From: Candidatus Roizmanbacteria bacterium RIFCSPHIGHO2_02_FULL_37_13b | GTDB taxonomy: Bacteria > Patescibacteriota > Microgenomatia > UBA1406 > HO2-37-13b | Reading direction: 5' to 3' | NCBI GenBank assembly: GCA_001789395.1 | Contig: MFZK01000019.1 | Span: forward strand, 1 to 49,024 | Length of the DNA stretch: 49,024 nucleotides | Shown: positions 41,667 to 49,024 of the stretch, in pieces | Numbering within the stretch: the first letter of the stretch is position 1 | Layout: each line of letters starts with the position of its first letter | Program-made: the position numbers and the translations under genes | Notes under the pieces: generated by a model | Databases searched by the model: none | The model's input: only the letters and a program-made list of their open reading frames with translations | Told to the model about the DNA's origin: nothing

Positions 41667-42551
41667 TTAGTATTTAGGAGATGTCGATTCCTTTTCAAAT
41701 TCTTCAAGAAGTTTCTTTTGTCGGGAGTTAATTCTATCCGGGATATTGATTTTAAAAACCACATAATGATCACCGTGACGATTGGAATTTGGATAGGGAA
41801 TTCCTTTTTCCCGAAGACGCAGCATACTGTTTGACTGGGTTCCTGATTTGACTTTGACTTTGATTTTTTCTCCGGTCGCAGTTTCAATCGTAATAATTCC
41901 TCCCAATATAGCCGTTGTTAAAGGAACCGTAATTTCAGAAATTATATCTTGTCCTTGGCGTTTGAACCGACTGTCAGGTTTGACTCTGATAACCAAATCA
42001 AAATCAGAAAATCTGATGTGATTGCCGTCATCAACCCCGGCTGGAATTTTTATGGTTTTTGATCTTCCTTCGAGATTGACTTCTTTGGTTGATCCGGCAA
42101 CCGCTTCTTCAAAGCTGATCGTTATTTGATAGGCACTGCGACGTTGTCTGGGCCTACTTTGAGAACCAAAACCAAAAAATTGTTCAAAAATCTCAAATGG
42201 ATCAGAAAAGCCACCAAAATCAACTCCTTCAAATGGATTGGATCCTTGTGATGTCGTATAGGTATAACTAAATGGTCCGCTTGAATATGATTGAGAGGAG
42301 GGCCCCCCGGATCTTCCATATCCTGTCCCTCGGCTGGTAAAGGCTTCATGTCCGACTTGGTCGTAAATCTCTTTTTTCTTAGGATCAGAGACAACTTCAA
42401 AAGCTTGATTGATATCTTTAAATTTTTTTTCAGCTTCAGAAGATTTATTTCTATCAGGATGCCACTTCATAGCTTGCTTGCGGTAAGCAGCTTTTATTTC
42501 ATGGAGAGTAGCGTTTTTTGATACACCGAGAATATCATAGTAATCAGTCAT
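41667..42551 (-). CDS. dnaJ: DnaJ-family co-chaperone (type II, CbpA-like)
   Basis: The 294-residue protein has an N-terminal J domain ([20 protein letters not shown], with HPD in MKWHPDRNK), a Gly/Ser/Phe-rich linker (residues about 75-140) and the two C-terminal beta domains. The CxxCxGxG zinc-finger region of DnaJ type I is absent, so it resembles CbpA. It stimulates DnaK ATPase. It is the last gene of the hrcA-grpE-dnaK-dnaJ run and may serve as the main J protein. Confidence 0.92.
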   Translation of the reverse strand: MTDYYDILGVSKNATLHEIKAAYRKQAMKWHPDRNKSSEAEKKFKDINQAFEVVSDPKKKEIYDQVGHEAFTSRGTGYGRSGGPSSQSYSSGPFSYTYTTSQGSNPFEGVDFGGFSDPFEIFEQFFGFGSQSRPRQRRSAYQITISFEEAVAGSTKEVNLEGRSKTIKIPAGVDDGNHIRFSDFDLVIRVKPDSRFKRQGQDIISEITVPLTTAILGGIITIETATGEKIKVKVKSGTQSNSMLRLREKGIPYPNSNRHGDHYVVFKINIPDRINSRQKKLLEEFEKESTSPKY

Positions 42552-42571
42552 AAAATTACTAATTAGGTTAA

Positions 42572-44470
42572 TTAATTCACTACCTCTCCTTCTTCGACCT
42601 CACCTTTTTTGGCTTCTTCTTTTGGGGACTCATCCTTTTTTGTAGATTCATCCGACTTAATTTCTTCTGATGCTTTGTTCTTGTCATACATATACTGGCC
42701 GACCTTTTGCAGACTGTCGGATAAATCTTTTGTTGAGGATTCAATATCTGATGTGTCTCCCTTTTCCAATACTTCTTTTACTTTTTTAATTTTAGCTTCA
42801 ATTTCATCTCTGAGACTTTTCGGTGCTTTATCTCCGGCTTCTTTTAAGGATTTTTCCGCCGTATAGACAAGGCTATCGGCTTTGTTTCTACTTTCAATTT
42901 TTTCAGTTTCTTTTTTATCTTCCTCAGCATGTTTTTCAGCTTCCTGCTGAATTTTAGTTATTTCATCTTTGGTTAGACCGGTTGAACCAGTGATTTTAAT
43001 AGATTGCTCTTTGCCGGTTGCTTTATCTTTTGCCTTCACTGTCAGAATACCATTTGCATCAAGATCAAAACTGACTTCGACTTGAGGTACACCCCGTGGA
43101 GCAGGTGGTATTCCTTCTAAGATAAAGCGTCCAAGAGATTTATTATCCTTGGCCATTGGTCGCTCTCCCTGCAAAATATTAATTTCAACTTGGGTTTGAT
43201 TATCAGCGGCTGTTGAAAAGATTTCTGATTTTGAAGTCGGAATTGCAGTGTTTCTTGGAATTAAAGGAGTAGAGACGCTACCTAGTGTTTCAACCCCAAG
43301 AGTCAGTGGAGTTACGTCTAAAAGAACAACATCTTTTACATCACCTTGAAGTATGCCAGCTTGAATCGCTGCTCCGATCGCTACAGCTTCATCAGGATTG
43401 ACGGATTTATTAGGTTCTTTACCAAAAAATTCCTTAACTTTTTCGCTCATTTTTGGCATTCTCGTCATACCACCAACCAAAATAACTTCATTGATATCGC
43501 CTGGTTTCATTTTGGCATCTTTAAGACAGTCCTTAGCCGGTCCAAACGATTTGTCGATTAAATCTTCCACCAACGATTCAAGTTTGGCTCTAGTCAATTT
43601 GGTGACAAAATGTTGAGGTTGACTATCTTTTACAGTGATAAACGGTAAATTTATTTCTGATTCAAGGCTGGTCGATAACTCGATTTTTGCTTTTTCCGCA
43701 GCGTCTCTCATTCTTTGAGTTGCTTGAATATCCTTAGAAAGATCTATCCCATTTTCTTTTTTAAATTGTGTTATGAGATAGTCCATAATTGTCTTATCAA
43801 AATCATCTCCACCTAAATGAGTGTCGCCATTCGTTGCTTTTACTTGAAATACACCTTCACCAAGTTCAAGAATTGTAATATCAAAGGTACCTCCACCAAA
43901 ATCATAAACAGCAATGGTATGAAGTTTTTGTTTTTCCAATCCGTAAGCAAGTGATGCCGCAGTTGGTTCATTGATTATTCTAATTACATCAAGTCCTGCG
44001 ATTTCACCAGCTTGTTTGGTGGCCTGGCGTTGTGCATCATCAAAGTAAGCGGGAACTGTAATAACAGCCTTATCGACTTTATCTCCTAGGTATTCTTCAG
44101 CGTCCTCTTTTATTTTTTTAAGTATCATTGCCGATACTTCTTGTGGTGTATATGTTTTTCCTTCAACTTCGATAACGGCCATTCCATCCCGGCCTTCTTT
44201 TACGATATAGGGTAACCATTTTATATCACGTTGTACTGATTCGTCTTTATATTTACGGCCAACTAATCTTTTAATGGAAAAAACGACCTGTTTGGGTTTG
44301 ATAATCATTTGTCGCTTTGCCACATCTCCGACAACTCGACTGACGACATCAACAACTGAAGGTATAACATTGCGACCTTCTTTTGAGTGAATAATTTTTG
44401 GTTTGCCACCTTCCATTACTGCAACGGCTGAATTGGTGGTTCCTAAATCTATACCTATTGTTTTGGACAT
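42572..44470 (-). CDS. dnaK: Chaperone DnaK (Hsp70)
   Basis: The 632-residue protein begins [27 protein letters not shown] and has the phosphate motifs ([27 protein letters not shown]), a complete substrate-binding domain ([15 protein letters not shown]) and a lysine/glutamate-rich helical lid. Length and order are those of ordinary DnaK. It works with the adjacent GrpE and DnaJ. It should be induced on heat stress through the CIRCE site ahead of hrcA. Confidence 0.98.
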   Translation of the reverse strand: MSKTIGIDLGTTNSAVAVMEGGKPKIIHSKEGRNVIPSVVDVVSRVVGDVAKRQMIIKPKQVVFSIKRLVGRKYKDESVQRDIKWLPYIVKEGRDGMAVIEVEGKTYTPQEVSAMILKKIKEDAEEYLGDKVDKAVITVPAYFDDAQRQATKQAGEIAGLDVIRIINEPTAASLAYGLEKQKLHTIAVYDFGGGTFDITILELGEGVFQVKATNGDTHLGGDDFDKTIMDYLITQFKKENGIDLSKDIQATQRMRDAAEKAKIELSTSLESEINLPFITVKDSQPQHFVTKLTRAKLESLVEDLIDKSFGPAKDCLKDAKMKPGDINEVILVGGMTRMPKMSEKVKEFFGKEPNKSVNPDEAVAIGAAIQAGILQGDVKDVVLLDVTPLTLGVETLGSVSTPLIPRNTAIPTSKSEIFSTAADNQTQVEINILQGERPMAKDNKSLGRFILEGIPPAPRGVPQVEVSFDLDANGILTVKAKDKATGKEQSIKITGSTGLTKDEITKIQQEAEKHAEEDKKETEKIESRNKADSLVYTAEKSLKEAGDKAPKSLRDEIEAKIKKVKEVLEKGDTSDIESSTKDLSDSLQKVGQYMYDKNKASEEIKSDESTKKDESPKEEAKKGEVEEGEVVN

Positions 44471-44506
44471 AATTATTTTAAAAGTAACTTAATTACTTAT
44501 AACTAG

Positions 44507-44986
44507 TTACTCGCTTTTATTAACTTGTAATTTTTTTTGACTAACTTTAACTTGTGCGGGTCTAAGCAGCGTGTCACCAATCATATATCCTTTTCTAACA
44601 ATTTCTTTGACGATGCCTTCATTATCATCATCGACTAGAGCAACGCATTCTGCTACATGCGGGTTAAATGGCTTACTCAAAATATCCATTTCGACTATTT
44701 GCTCATCTTTTAAAACTTTCACTAGTTCATCCCTGACAATTTTTAGCCCAGGGTCAGTAATAAAAATTTCCGCTCTATCAATATTATCCAATACTGACAA
44801 AAAATGAGAAAGGAATGTTTTTTTAGCATTTATTATTCCACTATTCAATTGATCACTGGTTCTTTTCTCTAAATTATGATAATCAGCTAATGCTCTTAAG
44901 TATTTATTTTTCCATTCTAGCGTTTCTTGTTTGACTTCGCTTTTGATTTCTTCCTTAACAGGTTTTATTTTTTTTGGTGTATCCAT
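44507..44986 (-). CDS. grpE: Nucleotide exchange factor GrpE
   Basis: The 159-residue protein has a charged N-terminus, a long coiled coil (LEWKNKYLRALADYHNLEKRTSDQ) and the C-terminal beta domain that opens DnaK (PFNPHVAECVALVDDDNEG; GYMIGDTLLRPAQVKVSQ). It is shorter than the roughly 190-residue E. coli protein at the N-terminus. It lies between hrcA and dnaK in the same orientation, with 29- and 36-nt gaps. Confidence 0.95.
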   Translation of the reverse strand: MDTPKKIKPVKEEIKSEVKQETLEWKNKYLRALADYHNLEKRTSDQLNSGIINAKKTFLSHFLSVLDNIDRAEIFITDPGLKIVRDELVKVLKDEQIVEMDILSKPFNPHVAECVALVDDDNEGIVKEIVRKGYMIGDTLLRPAQVKVSQKKLQVNKSE

Positions 44987-45015
44987 TGTTAAAAAAAATT
45001 GATCAATTGATAATT

Positions 45016-45756
45016 TTACAGTCCTTGTTCTATCACCATTGATTCAATTAAACCAGTAAGATATTTAACATTTGGAATAACTACATCATAGTGCATTCGT
45101 TTCGGACCCATAACTCCAATTATACCTTTCAAAGATTGTCCTTCAAATTCGCCAAAGACCGTAGCGCAATTTTCTAGAGTGTTATCTTTAAGATCTTTTT
45201 CACCCAAGAAAAAAATGATTTCATTTTCTAAACGCTTAAATTCATCCAAGATTTCCTTAAAAAAGGAAGTTTCATCAAGCCGTTCTAAGAAATCACAAGC
45301 AATGTCTAGATCCCAAAATTCTCTTTGACGTAAAAAATTATTGATGCCGTAATAATATATATCGCCTAAATTTGTAGAAGAGACTGCTAACATGTTTGTC
45401 CGTTTAGCTAAAAGGCGGGTAGAATTCTGTAACAAACGATGCAACTCATTGCGATAATCCCAAATATCGCTTTTTGTTGATACTTCCTCTGCCGTAGATA
45501 ACTCTTTTTCTTCCATCAGGTTTTTGATATAAAATCTGAAAGCATCAGCGGTGGGAATTCTTCCAGAAGAAAAATGTGATTTCTTTAAATATCCTTTTTT
45601 TGCCAATTCAACCATTTCGTTTCTTACTGTGGCTGGACAAACGCCTAAGTTGTATTTTTTATCCAAAATTTCAGATCCAACAGGTTCTCCTGCTTCAGTA
45701 TACTCTTGGATTATTTTTTTTAAGATATCTGTCTGTCTCGGGGTTAAGTCAATCAT
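45016..45756 (-). CDS. hrcA: Heat-inducible transcription repressor HrcA, shortened
   Basis: The 246-residue protein has the HrcA winged helix (LTPRQTDILKKIIQEYTEAGEPVGSEIL; CPATVRNEMVELAKKGYLKKSHFSSGRIPTADAFRFYI), a GAF-like middle and the C-terminal GIIGVMGPKRMHYDVVIPNVKYLTGLIE signature. Typical HrcA is about 340 residues, so about 100 residues are missing, mostly in the middle domain. It likely binds the CIRCE site overlapping its own promoter and represses the chaperone genes until unfolded protein titrates its cofactor. Confidence 0.9.
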   Translation of the reverse strand: MIDLTPRQTDILKKIIQEYTEAGEPVGSEILDKKYNLGVCPATVRNEMVELAKKGYLKKSHFSSGRIPTADAFRFYIKNLMEEKELSTAEEVSTKSDIWDYRNELHRLLQNSTRLLAKRTNMLAVSSTNLGDIYYYGINNFLRQREFWDLDIACDFLERLDETSFFKEILDEFKRLENEIIFFLGEKDLKDNTLENCATVFGEFEGQSLKGIIGVMGPKRMHYDVVIPNVKYLTGLIESMVIEQGL

Positions 45757-45766
45757 AAGATTTTAA

Positions 45767-45803
45767 TTAGCACTAGTTTATAGTATCTGCTAACGATTGT
45801 CAA
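45767..45803 (-). promoter_or_regulatory. hrcA promoter with degenerate CIRCE operator
   Basis: Reading on the plus strand, TTAGCACTA-N9-ATCTGCTAA (45767-45793) matches CIRCE (TTAGCACTC-N9-GAGTGCTAA) in 8 of 9 bases on the left arm and 6 of 9 on the right, with the 9-nt spacing kept. On the minus strand TTGACA (45803-45798) and TATAAA (45782-45777) or TAAACT form the hrcA promoter, which the operator overlaps. HrcA should repress here. Confidence 0.82.
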
Positions 45804-45826
45804 GAGGGAGTCTTACTGTTTTTCTA

Positions 45827-45855
45827 TTGCATAAAGACAGAGAATCGACTATAAT
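45827..45855 (+). promoter_or_regulatory. Promoter of rpsO-pnp
   Basis: TTGCAT (45827-45832), 17 nt, then TATAAT (45850-45855). TATAAT ends 12 nt before the rpsO ATG, giving a very short mRNA leader of about 5 nt. Confidence 0.75.
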
Positions 45856-45867
45856 TAATGACCAGTC

Positions 45868-46275
45868 ATGAAAAAAAACACCGCAAAAACAGCTAAAATT
45901 AAAGTAAAAAAAGCCGCGATAAAAAAGAAGTCAGAAAAAAAAGCTAAAGCTAAAACAACGCTCAAAGATACTCAGGCAAAAACACCCTCAAAAAAAGAAG
46001 TACTTCTTGATTTAACAACTCTGGATAAACAAGCAATAATTCATCATTTTGCTTTAAAAGAAGGTGATACAGGTTCACCAGAAGTCCAAGTGGCTCTTGC
46101 AACTCAGAAAATAATTAATTTAGTTGAGCATTTGGATCAAAACCCAAAAGATAATCATTCAAGACGGGGATTGTTAAAGATAGTTTCTAAAAGACGTCGA
46201 GTATTAAATTATCTTCAGAATAAAGACATTAAACGCTATAATGAATTAATAAAGAAACTAGGATTGAAAAAATAA
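45868..46275 (+). CDS. rpsO: Ribosomal protein uS15 with Lys/Ala-rich N-terminal extension
   Basis: The C-terminal 88 residues are ordinary uS15: [51 protein letters not shown] and the final KKLGLKK. It binds 16S rRNA helix 22 and starts assembly of the small-subunit platform. In front lies an extension of about 45 residues of Lys and Ala runs ([20 protein letters not shown], then [14 protein letters not shown]), giving 135 residues instead of about 89. The in-frame TATAAT-ATG spacing supports this start. Its TAA overlaps the pnp ATG by one base (TAATG). Confidence 0.95.
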   Translation: MKKNTAKTAKIKVKKAAIKKKSEKKAKAKTTLKDTQAKTPSKKEVLLDLTTLDKQAIIHHFALKEGDTGSPEVQVALATQKIINLVEHLDQNPKDNHSRRGLLKIVSKRRRVLNYLQNKDIKRYNELIKKLGLKK

Positions 46276-48380
46276 TGGACATAATTGAAGAAACTTTAAC
46301 CCTTCAGGATCGAAAAATTACACTACAAATAGGTAAATTAGCTCAAGCAGCCGATGTAGCTATCTTTGGCAGAATGGGTGATACTTGTGTATTGGTAACT
46401 GTTGTTGTAGGTCCTGAACGACCAGATATGGATTATTTTCCTTTGATGGTTGAATATGTTGAAAAGCTTTATGCCGGTGGAAGGATAAAAGGATCGCGTT
46501 GGGTGAAGCGCGAAGGAAAAGCGTCAGACGATGCTATATTAACCGCTAGGTTGATTGATCGATCTATTCGACCACTCTTTCCTAAAAGTTTTAAACGGCA
46601 AGTTCAAATTGTAATTACATTGCTTTCCATTGATGGTGTTAATTCTCCAGAGTTGATCTCGGCGATTACTGTATCAGCAGCTCTCCATATTTCGACAATT
46701 CCATGGCAAGGTCCCATCAGCACTATGAGAGTTGGGTATATTAAACCAAATGGTAACGAAGGGACTATTGTTGTTAACCCAAATGAAGAAACCCAGGCTT
46801 TTTCAACACTTGATTTAGTTGTTTCATCTACAGAAAGCAAAGTAGTAATGCTTGAGACACAAGCCGATCAACTTGAAGAAGGAATAATTACAGAAGCAAT
46901 AAATAAGGCTAAGCAGGAAAATGATATCATCATTGATTTTATAAAAAAATTGGGAAGTAAAGTTGGTAAGACAAAAAGCTCCATACCTGTAGATCCAAAA
47001 CTCGAAGAAATTTCAACTATCCTAAAAAAAGAATATCTTCAAAGGATTGAAAAACTTGCTCAAAAAAATCAAGCAAAAGGTGAGGGTGAGGAATTAACAA
47101 TTTTAGTCGATGATATATATGAGAAATATTCAGATAAGTTTGATAAGAAAAAGATTAATGAAGTTTTGTCATACCTGATTTTTGAGAAAATTAGATCCAA
47201 TATATTAAAAAACAAAAAACGTATTGATGGAAGAGGTATTGATGATGTTCGCGATCTATACTGTGAGACCAGTATTTTACCAAGGACCCATGGTTCAGCC
47301 ATATTTCAACGAGGTCAGACCCAGGTTATGTCTGTTGTCACATTAGGATCACCGACTTTGGAGCAGTTAATCGAAAGCCCTGAAGGAGAAGAAGCTAAGC
47401 GTTATATTCATCATTATTATATGCCTCCTTATTCAGTCGGAGAAGTGGGGAGGATGGGATGGCCATCTCGTCGGGAGATTGGGCATGGAGCTTTGGCTGA
47501 AAAAGCAATTGAGCCGGTTTTGCCGAGTAAGGAGACTTTTCCATATGCCATAAGGGTAGTCTCTGAGGTTATGTCGTCTAACGGATCAACGTCAATGGCT
47601 TCAACATGTGGATCATCTTTAGCTTTGATGGACGCTGGTGTTCCTATAAAAGCTGCAGTAGCAGGAATTTCAATAGGATTAATATATAAATCGGATGAAG
47701 AATACGTACTACTTACTGATATAGCCGGCATTGAGGATTTTGCCGGACATATGGATTTTAAAATCGCCGGTACAGACCATGGTGTGACAGCTATCCAGCT
47801 CGATGTCAAATGTGACGGACTGACACCTGAAATGATCAAAGAAACCTTCAAGAAAGCCAAAGTTGCACGTGATAAAATTCTTCTAAAGATGAAATCTTCT
47901 ATAGACAAACCTAGAATGGAGTTATCAAAATATGCACCTAAAGTGATAGTTTTGTCTCCACCACAAGATAAAATTGGTGAAATTATTGGCCCGGGCGGTA
48001 AAAATATAAAAAGGATAATTGCCTTAACTCAAACTGATATTAACATTTCTGATGATGGCAAGGTCAGCGTCTCAGGAATCGACAAAGAAAATGTGGATAA
48101 AGCCGTTGAACTTATTAACAATATTTTTCGCCAAATTCAAGTAGGAGAAGAATTTGACGGAGAAGTGAAACGTATATTACCATTTGGTGCTTTCGTTGAG
48201 CTTCTTCCGGGGAAAGAGGGTATGGTCCATGTCTCAAAAATGGGAAAAGGATTCGTCAAAGATCCATCTGATGTTGTCAAAATCGGCGATAAAGTCAAAG
48301 TCAAAGTCATTCAAATTGATCAAATGAATCGGATCAATCTCCAAATGATAGGTTTAGATTCCGCCAATGAGTCGTTGTAA
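46275..48380 (+). CDS. pnp: Polyribonucleotide nucleotidyltransferase (PNPase)
   Basis: The 701-residue enzyme degrades RNA 3' to 5' with phosphate. It has two RNase PH domains, with GRIKGSRWVKREGKASDDAILTARLIDRSIRPLFP in the first and the active-site stretch ASTCGSSLALMDAGVPIKAAVAGIS in the second, then a helical linker, a KH domain (IGEIIGPGGKNIKRI) and a C-terminal S1 domain (GEEFDGEVKRILPFGAFVELLPGKEGMVHVS). It is translated from the TAATG overlap with rpsO, the same gene pair as in E. coli. The 3' end overlaps the gene on the other strand. Confidence 0.98.
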   Translation: MDIIEETLTLQDRKITLQIGKLAQAADVAIFGRMGDTCVLVTVVVGPERPDMDYFPLMVEYVEKLYAGGRIKGSRWVKREGKASDDAILTARLIDRSIRPLFPKSFKRQVQIVITLLSIDGVNSPELISAITVSAALHISTIPWQGPISTMRVGYIKPNGNEGTIVVNPNEETQAFSTLDLVVSSTESKVVMLETQADQLEEGIITEAINKAKQENDIIIDFIKKLGSKVGKTKSSIPVDPKLEEISTILKKEYLQRIEKLAQKNQAKGEGEELTILVDDIYEKYSDKFDKKKINEVLSYLIFEKIRSNILKNKKRIDGRGIDDVRDLYCETSILPRTHGSAIFQRGQTQVMSVVTLGSPTLEQLIESPEGEEAKRYIHHYYMPPYSVGEVGRMGWPSRREIGHGALAEKAIEPVLPSKETFPYAIRVVSEVMSSNGSTSMASTCGSSLALMDAGVPIKAAVAGISIGLIYKSDEEYVLLTDIAGIEDFAGHMDFKIAGTDHGVTAIQLDVKCDGLTPEMIKETFKKAKVARDKILLKMKSSIDKPRMELSKYAPKVIVLSPPQDKIGEIIGPGGKNIKRIIALTQTDINISDDGKVSVSGIDKENVDKAVELINNIFRQIQVGEEFDGEVKRILPFGAFVELLPGKEGMVHVSKMGKGFVKDPSDVVKIGDKVKVKVIQIDQMNRINLQMIGLDSANESL

Positions 48381-48908
48381 ATCGTTTGAATCGGAAGGCA
48401 AAAGTCTGTCTCGATGTGCAACCATTATTGCTCCGGGATCAACTCTTAGTATCGGTATTTCAACACCATTTTGAAGAGATGAAGCGGCAGATAAAGTAAG
48501 CCTATTCCCAACGTCGATTGCTTGTCCTAATAAACTCTCAGGTAATCCAATATCTCTCTCTAAGAGTAGTGCTCTTAATCTATCAACCTCATGAGGATCT
48601 GATATTCGGACAAGTACACCACCGATTGACGTTATATATTTTGGACCAGCAGTTCTCTCTGTAGCTAAATCGTCATCATAAAGTACATAAGTACCACTTT
48701 TACCGCTAGTAACACCCTCGATAATAGCTTCATTTGGATCTCTTCCAGCTACAAGCGGTAAGAAAACACGACTTCTAGCCGGTAAAATTCTTAATCTAGC
48801 TGCCAAAGTATCAAGCTCTATACCAGTAAGATCTGGAGGGCTAATCCTTAATGGATCGACAAAAAGAGGCAATTGATATGGACGGTCAAGGCATTCTATC
48901 ACGGCCAT
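48354..48908 (-). CDS. Hypothetical protein, 184 aa
   Basis: I do not recognise this soluble 184-residue protein. It has short alpha/beta segments (ECLDRPYQLPLFVDPLRI; SRVFLPLVAGRDPNEAII; YITSIGGVLVRISDPHEVDRLRAL; PILRVDPGAIMVAHRDRLLP) and no membrane helix. TATAAT (minus strand, 48921-48916) ends 7 nt before its ATG, so the mRNA is probably leaderless. Its last 27 nt overlap the 3' end of pnp on the opposite strand. Confidence 0.6.
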   Translation of the reverse strand: MAVIECLDRPYQLPLFVDPLRISPPDLTGIELDTLAARLRILPARSRVFLPLVAGRDPNEAIIEGVTSGKSGTYVLYDDDLATERTAGPKYITSIGGVLVRISDPHEVDRLRALLLERDIGLPESLLGQAIDVGNRLTLSAASSLQNGVEIPILRVDPGAIMVAHRDRLLPSDSNDLQRLIGGI

Positions 48909-49024
48909 AACATTTATTATATCATGCTATAGGTTTTTTGTTACTGTTATTTTCAGGTTCCTACATTCTAAGTTGAAGTGCAACACTTGTTTCTTTTGAA
49001 GACGTAAATCTTCTGAACTTGTAA

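Noticed and set aside
47429-47908. 159-residue ORF opposite pnp
   Set aside because: It lies wholly within the conserved pnp coding region and its translation has no recognisable features.
1-49024. Recoded TGA (Gly or Trp), as in some CPR lineages
   Set aside because: TGA ends several well-defined ORFs (for example at 27375 and 33716) in overlaps with the next gene, and Trp is encoded by TGG throughout.
1-49024. tRNA genes, CRISPR arrays, insertion sequences or phage genes
   Set aside because: No cloverleaf, no regularly spaced repeats, no transposase or integrase reading frames were seen by eye; a covariance-model scan was not possible.

Overview
The window reads as a piece of an AT-rich, gene-dense bacterial chromosome, most likely from the Candidate Phyla Radiation (Patescibacteria), perhaps a Microgenomates-type lineage. 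This is inferred from the shortened HrcA, dockerin-like and regulatory-like-domain surface proteins, a VLGAST/LPxTG surface module with its own sortase, many hypothetical proteins, and mRNAs that seem to begin at or just before the start codon. TGA is used as a stop. No tRNA, rRNA, CRISPR array or insertion sequence was seen, and no gene-free stretch exceeds about 200 bases.

Region 1 (1-7005, minus strand) is an aromatic amino acid locus: trpR, a leader peptide, trpE-G-D-C-F-B-A, a second leader peptide, and the start of a DAHP synthase gene cut by the window edge. Control is layered. A TrpR-type operator overlaps the -10 box of a strong promoter ahead of trpR. Two ribosome-mediated attenuators then follow, one before trpE and one before the DAHP synthase. 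Each has a short leader ORF with aromatic codons and four complementary segments ending in a U-tract terminator. The two leader peptides were too short for routine ORF calling and are the most striking content of the window.

Region 2 (7075-20547) is mostly cell-surface and membrane functions: a secreted beta-propeller protein, small membrane proteins, a TrmO-like tRNA methyltransferase, a 1180-residue repeat protein, a mini LPYTG protein with sortase and GT2 glycosyltransferase, a CarD-like regulator, a GT39-like membrane protein, a BASS-family transporter and TerC. A Doc/Fic protein with a coupled 44-residue ORF follows (20577-21208).

Region 3 (21300-27809) is a two-component system followed by a MacAB-like exporter (adaptor, ATPase, permease), an anchored alpha/beta hydrolase and a DUF5666-like protein.

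Region 4 (27942-35039) holds two riboswitches. A cobalamin riboswitch precedes an unrecognised 362-residue protein. A TPP riboswitch precedes a thiamine-binding protein and a ThiXYZ-like ABC importer; divergent from it are thiamine pyrophosphokinase and a CNNM/CorC-like membrane protein. This suggests import of thiamine or its pyrimidine precursor, followed by pyrophosphorylation. A cupredoxin follows.

Region 5 (35104-49024) contains hypothetical proteins, a HAD phosphatase, a cyclic 2,3-diphosphoglycerate synthetase-like GTPase, MscL, a dockerin-like surface protein, the heat-shock run hrcA-grpE-dnaK-dnaJ with a degenerate CIRCE operator, EF-P, and the coupled rpsO-pnp pair.
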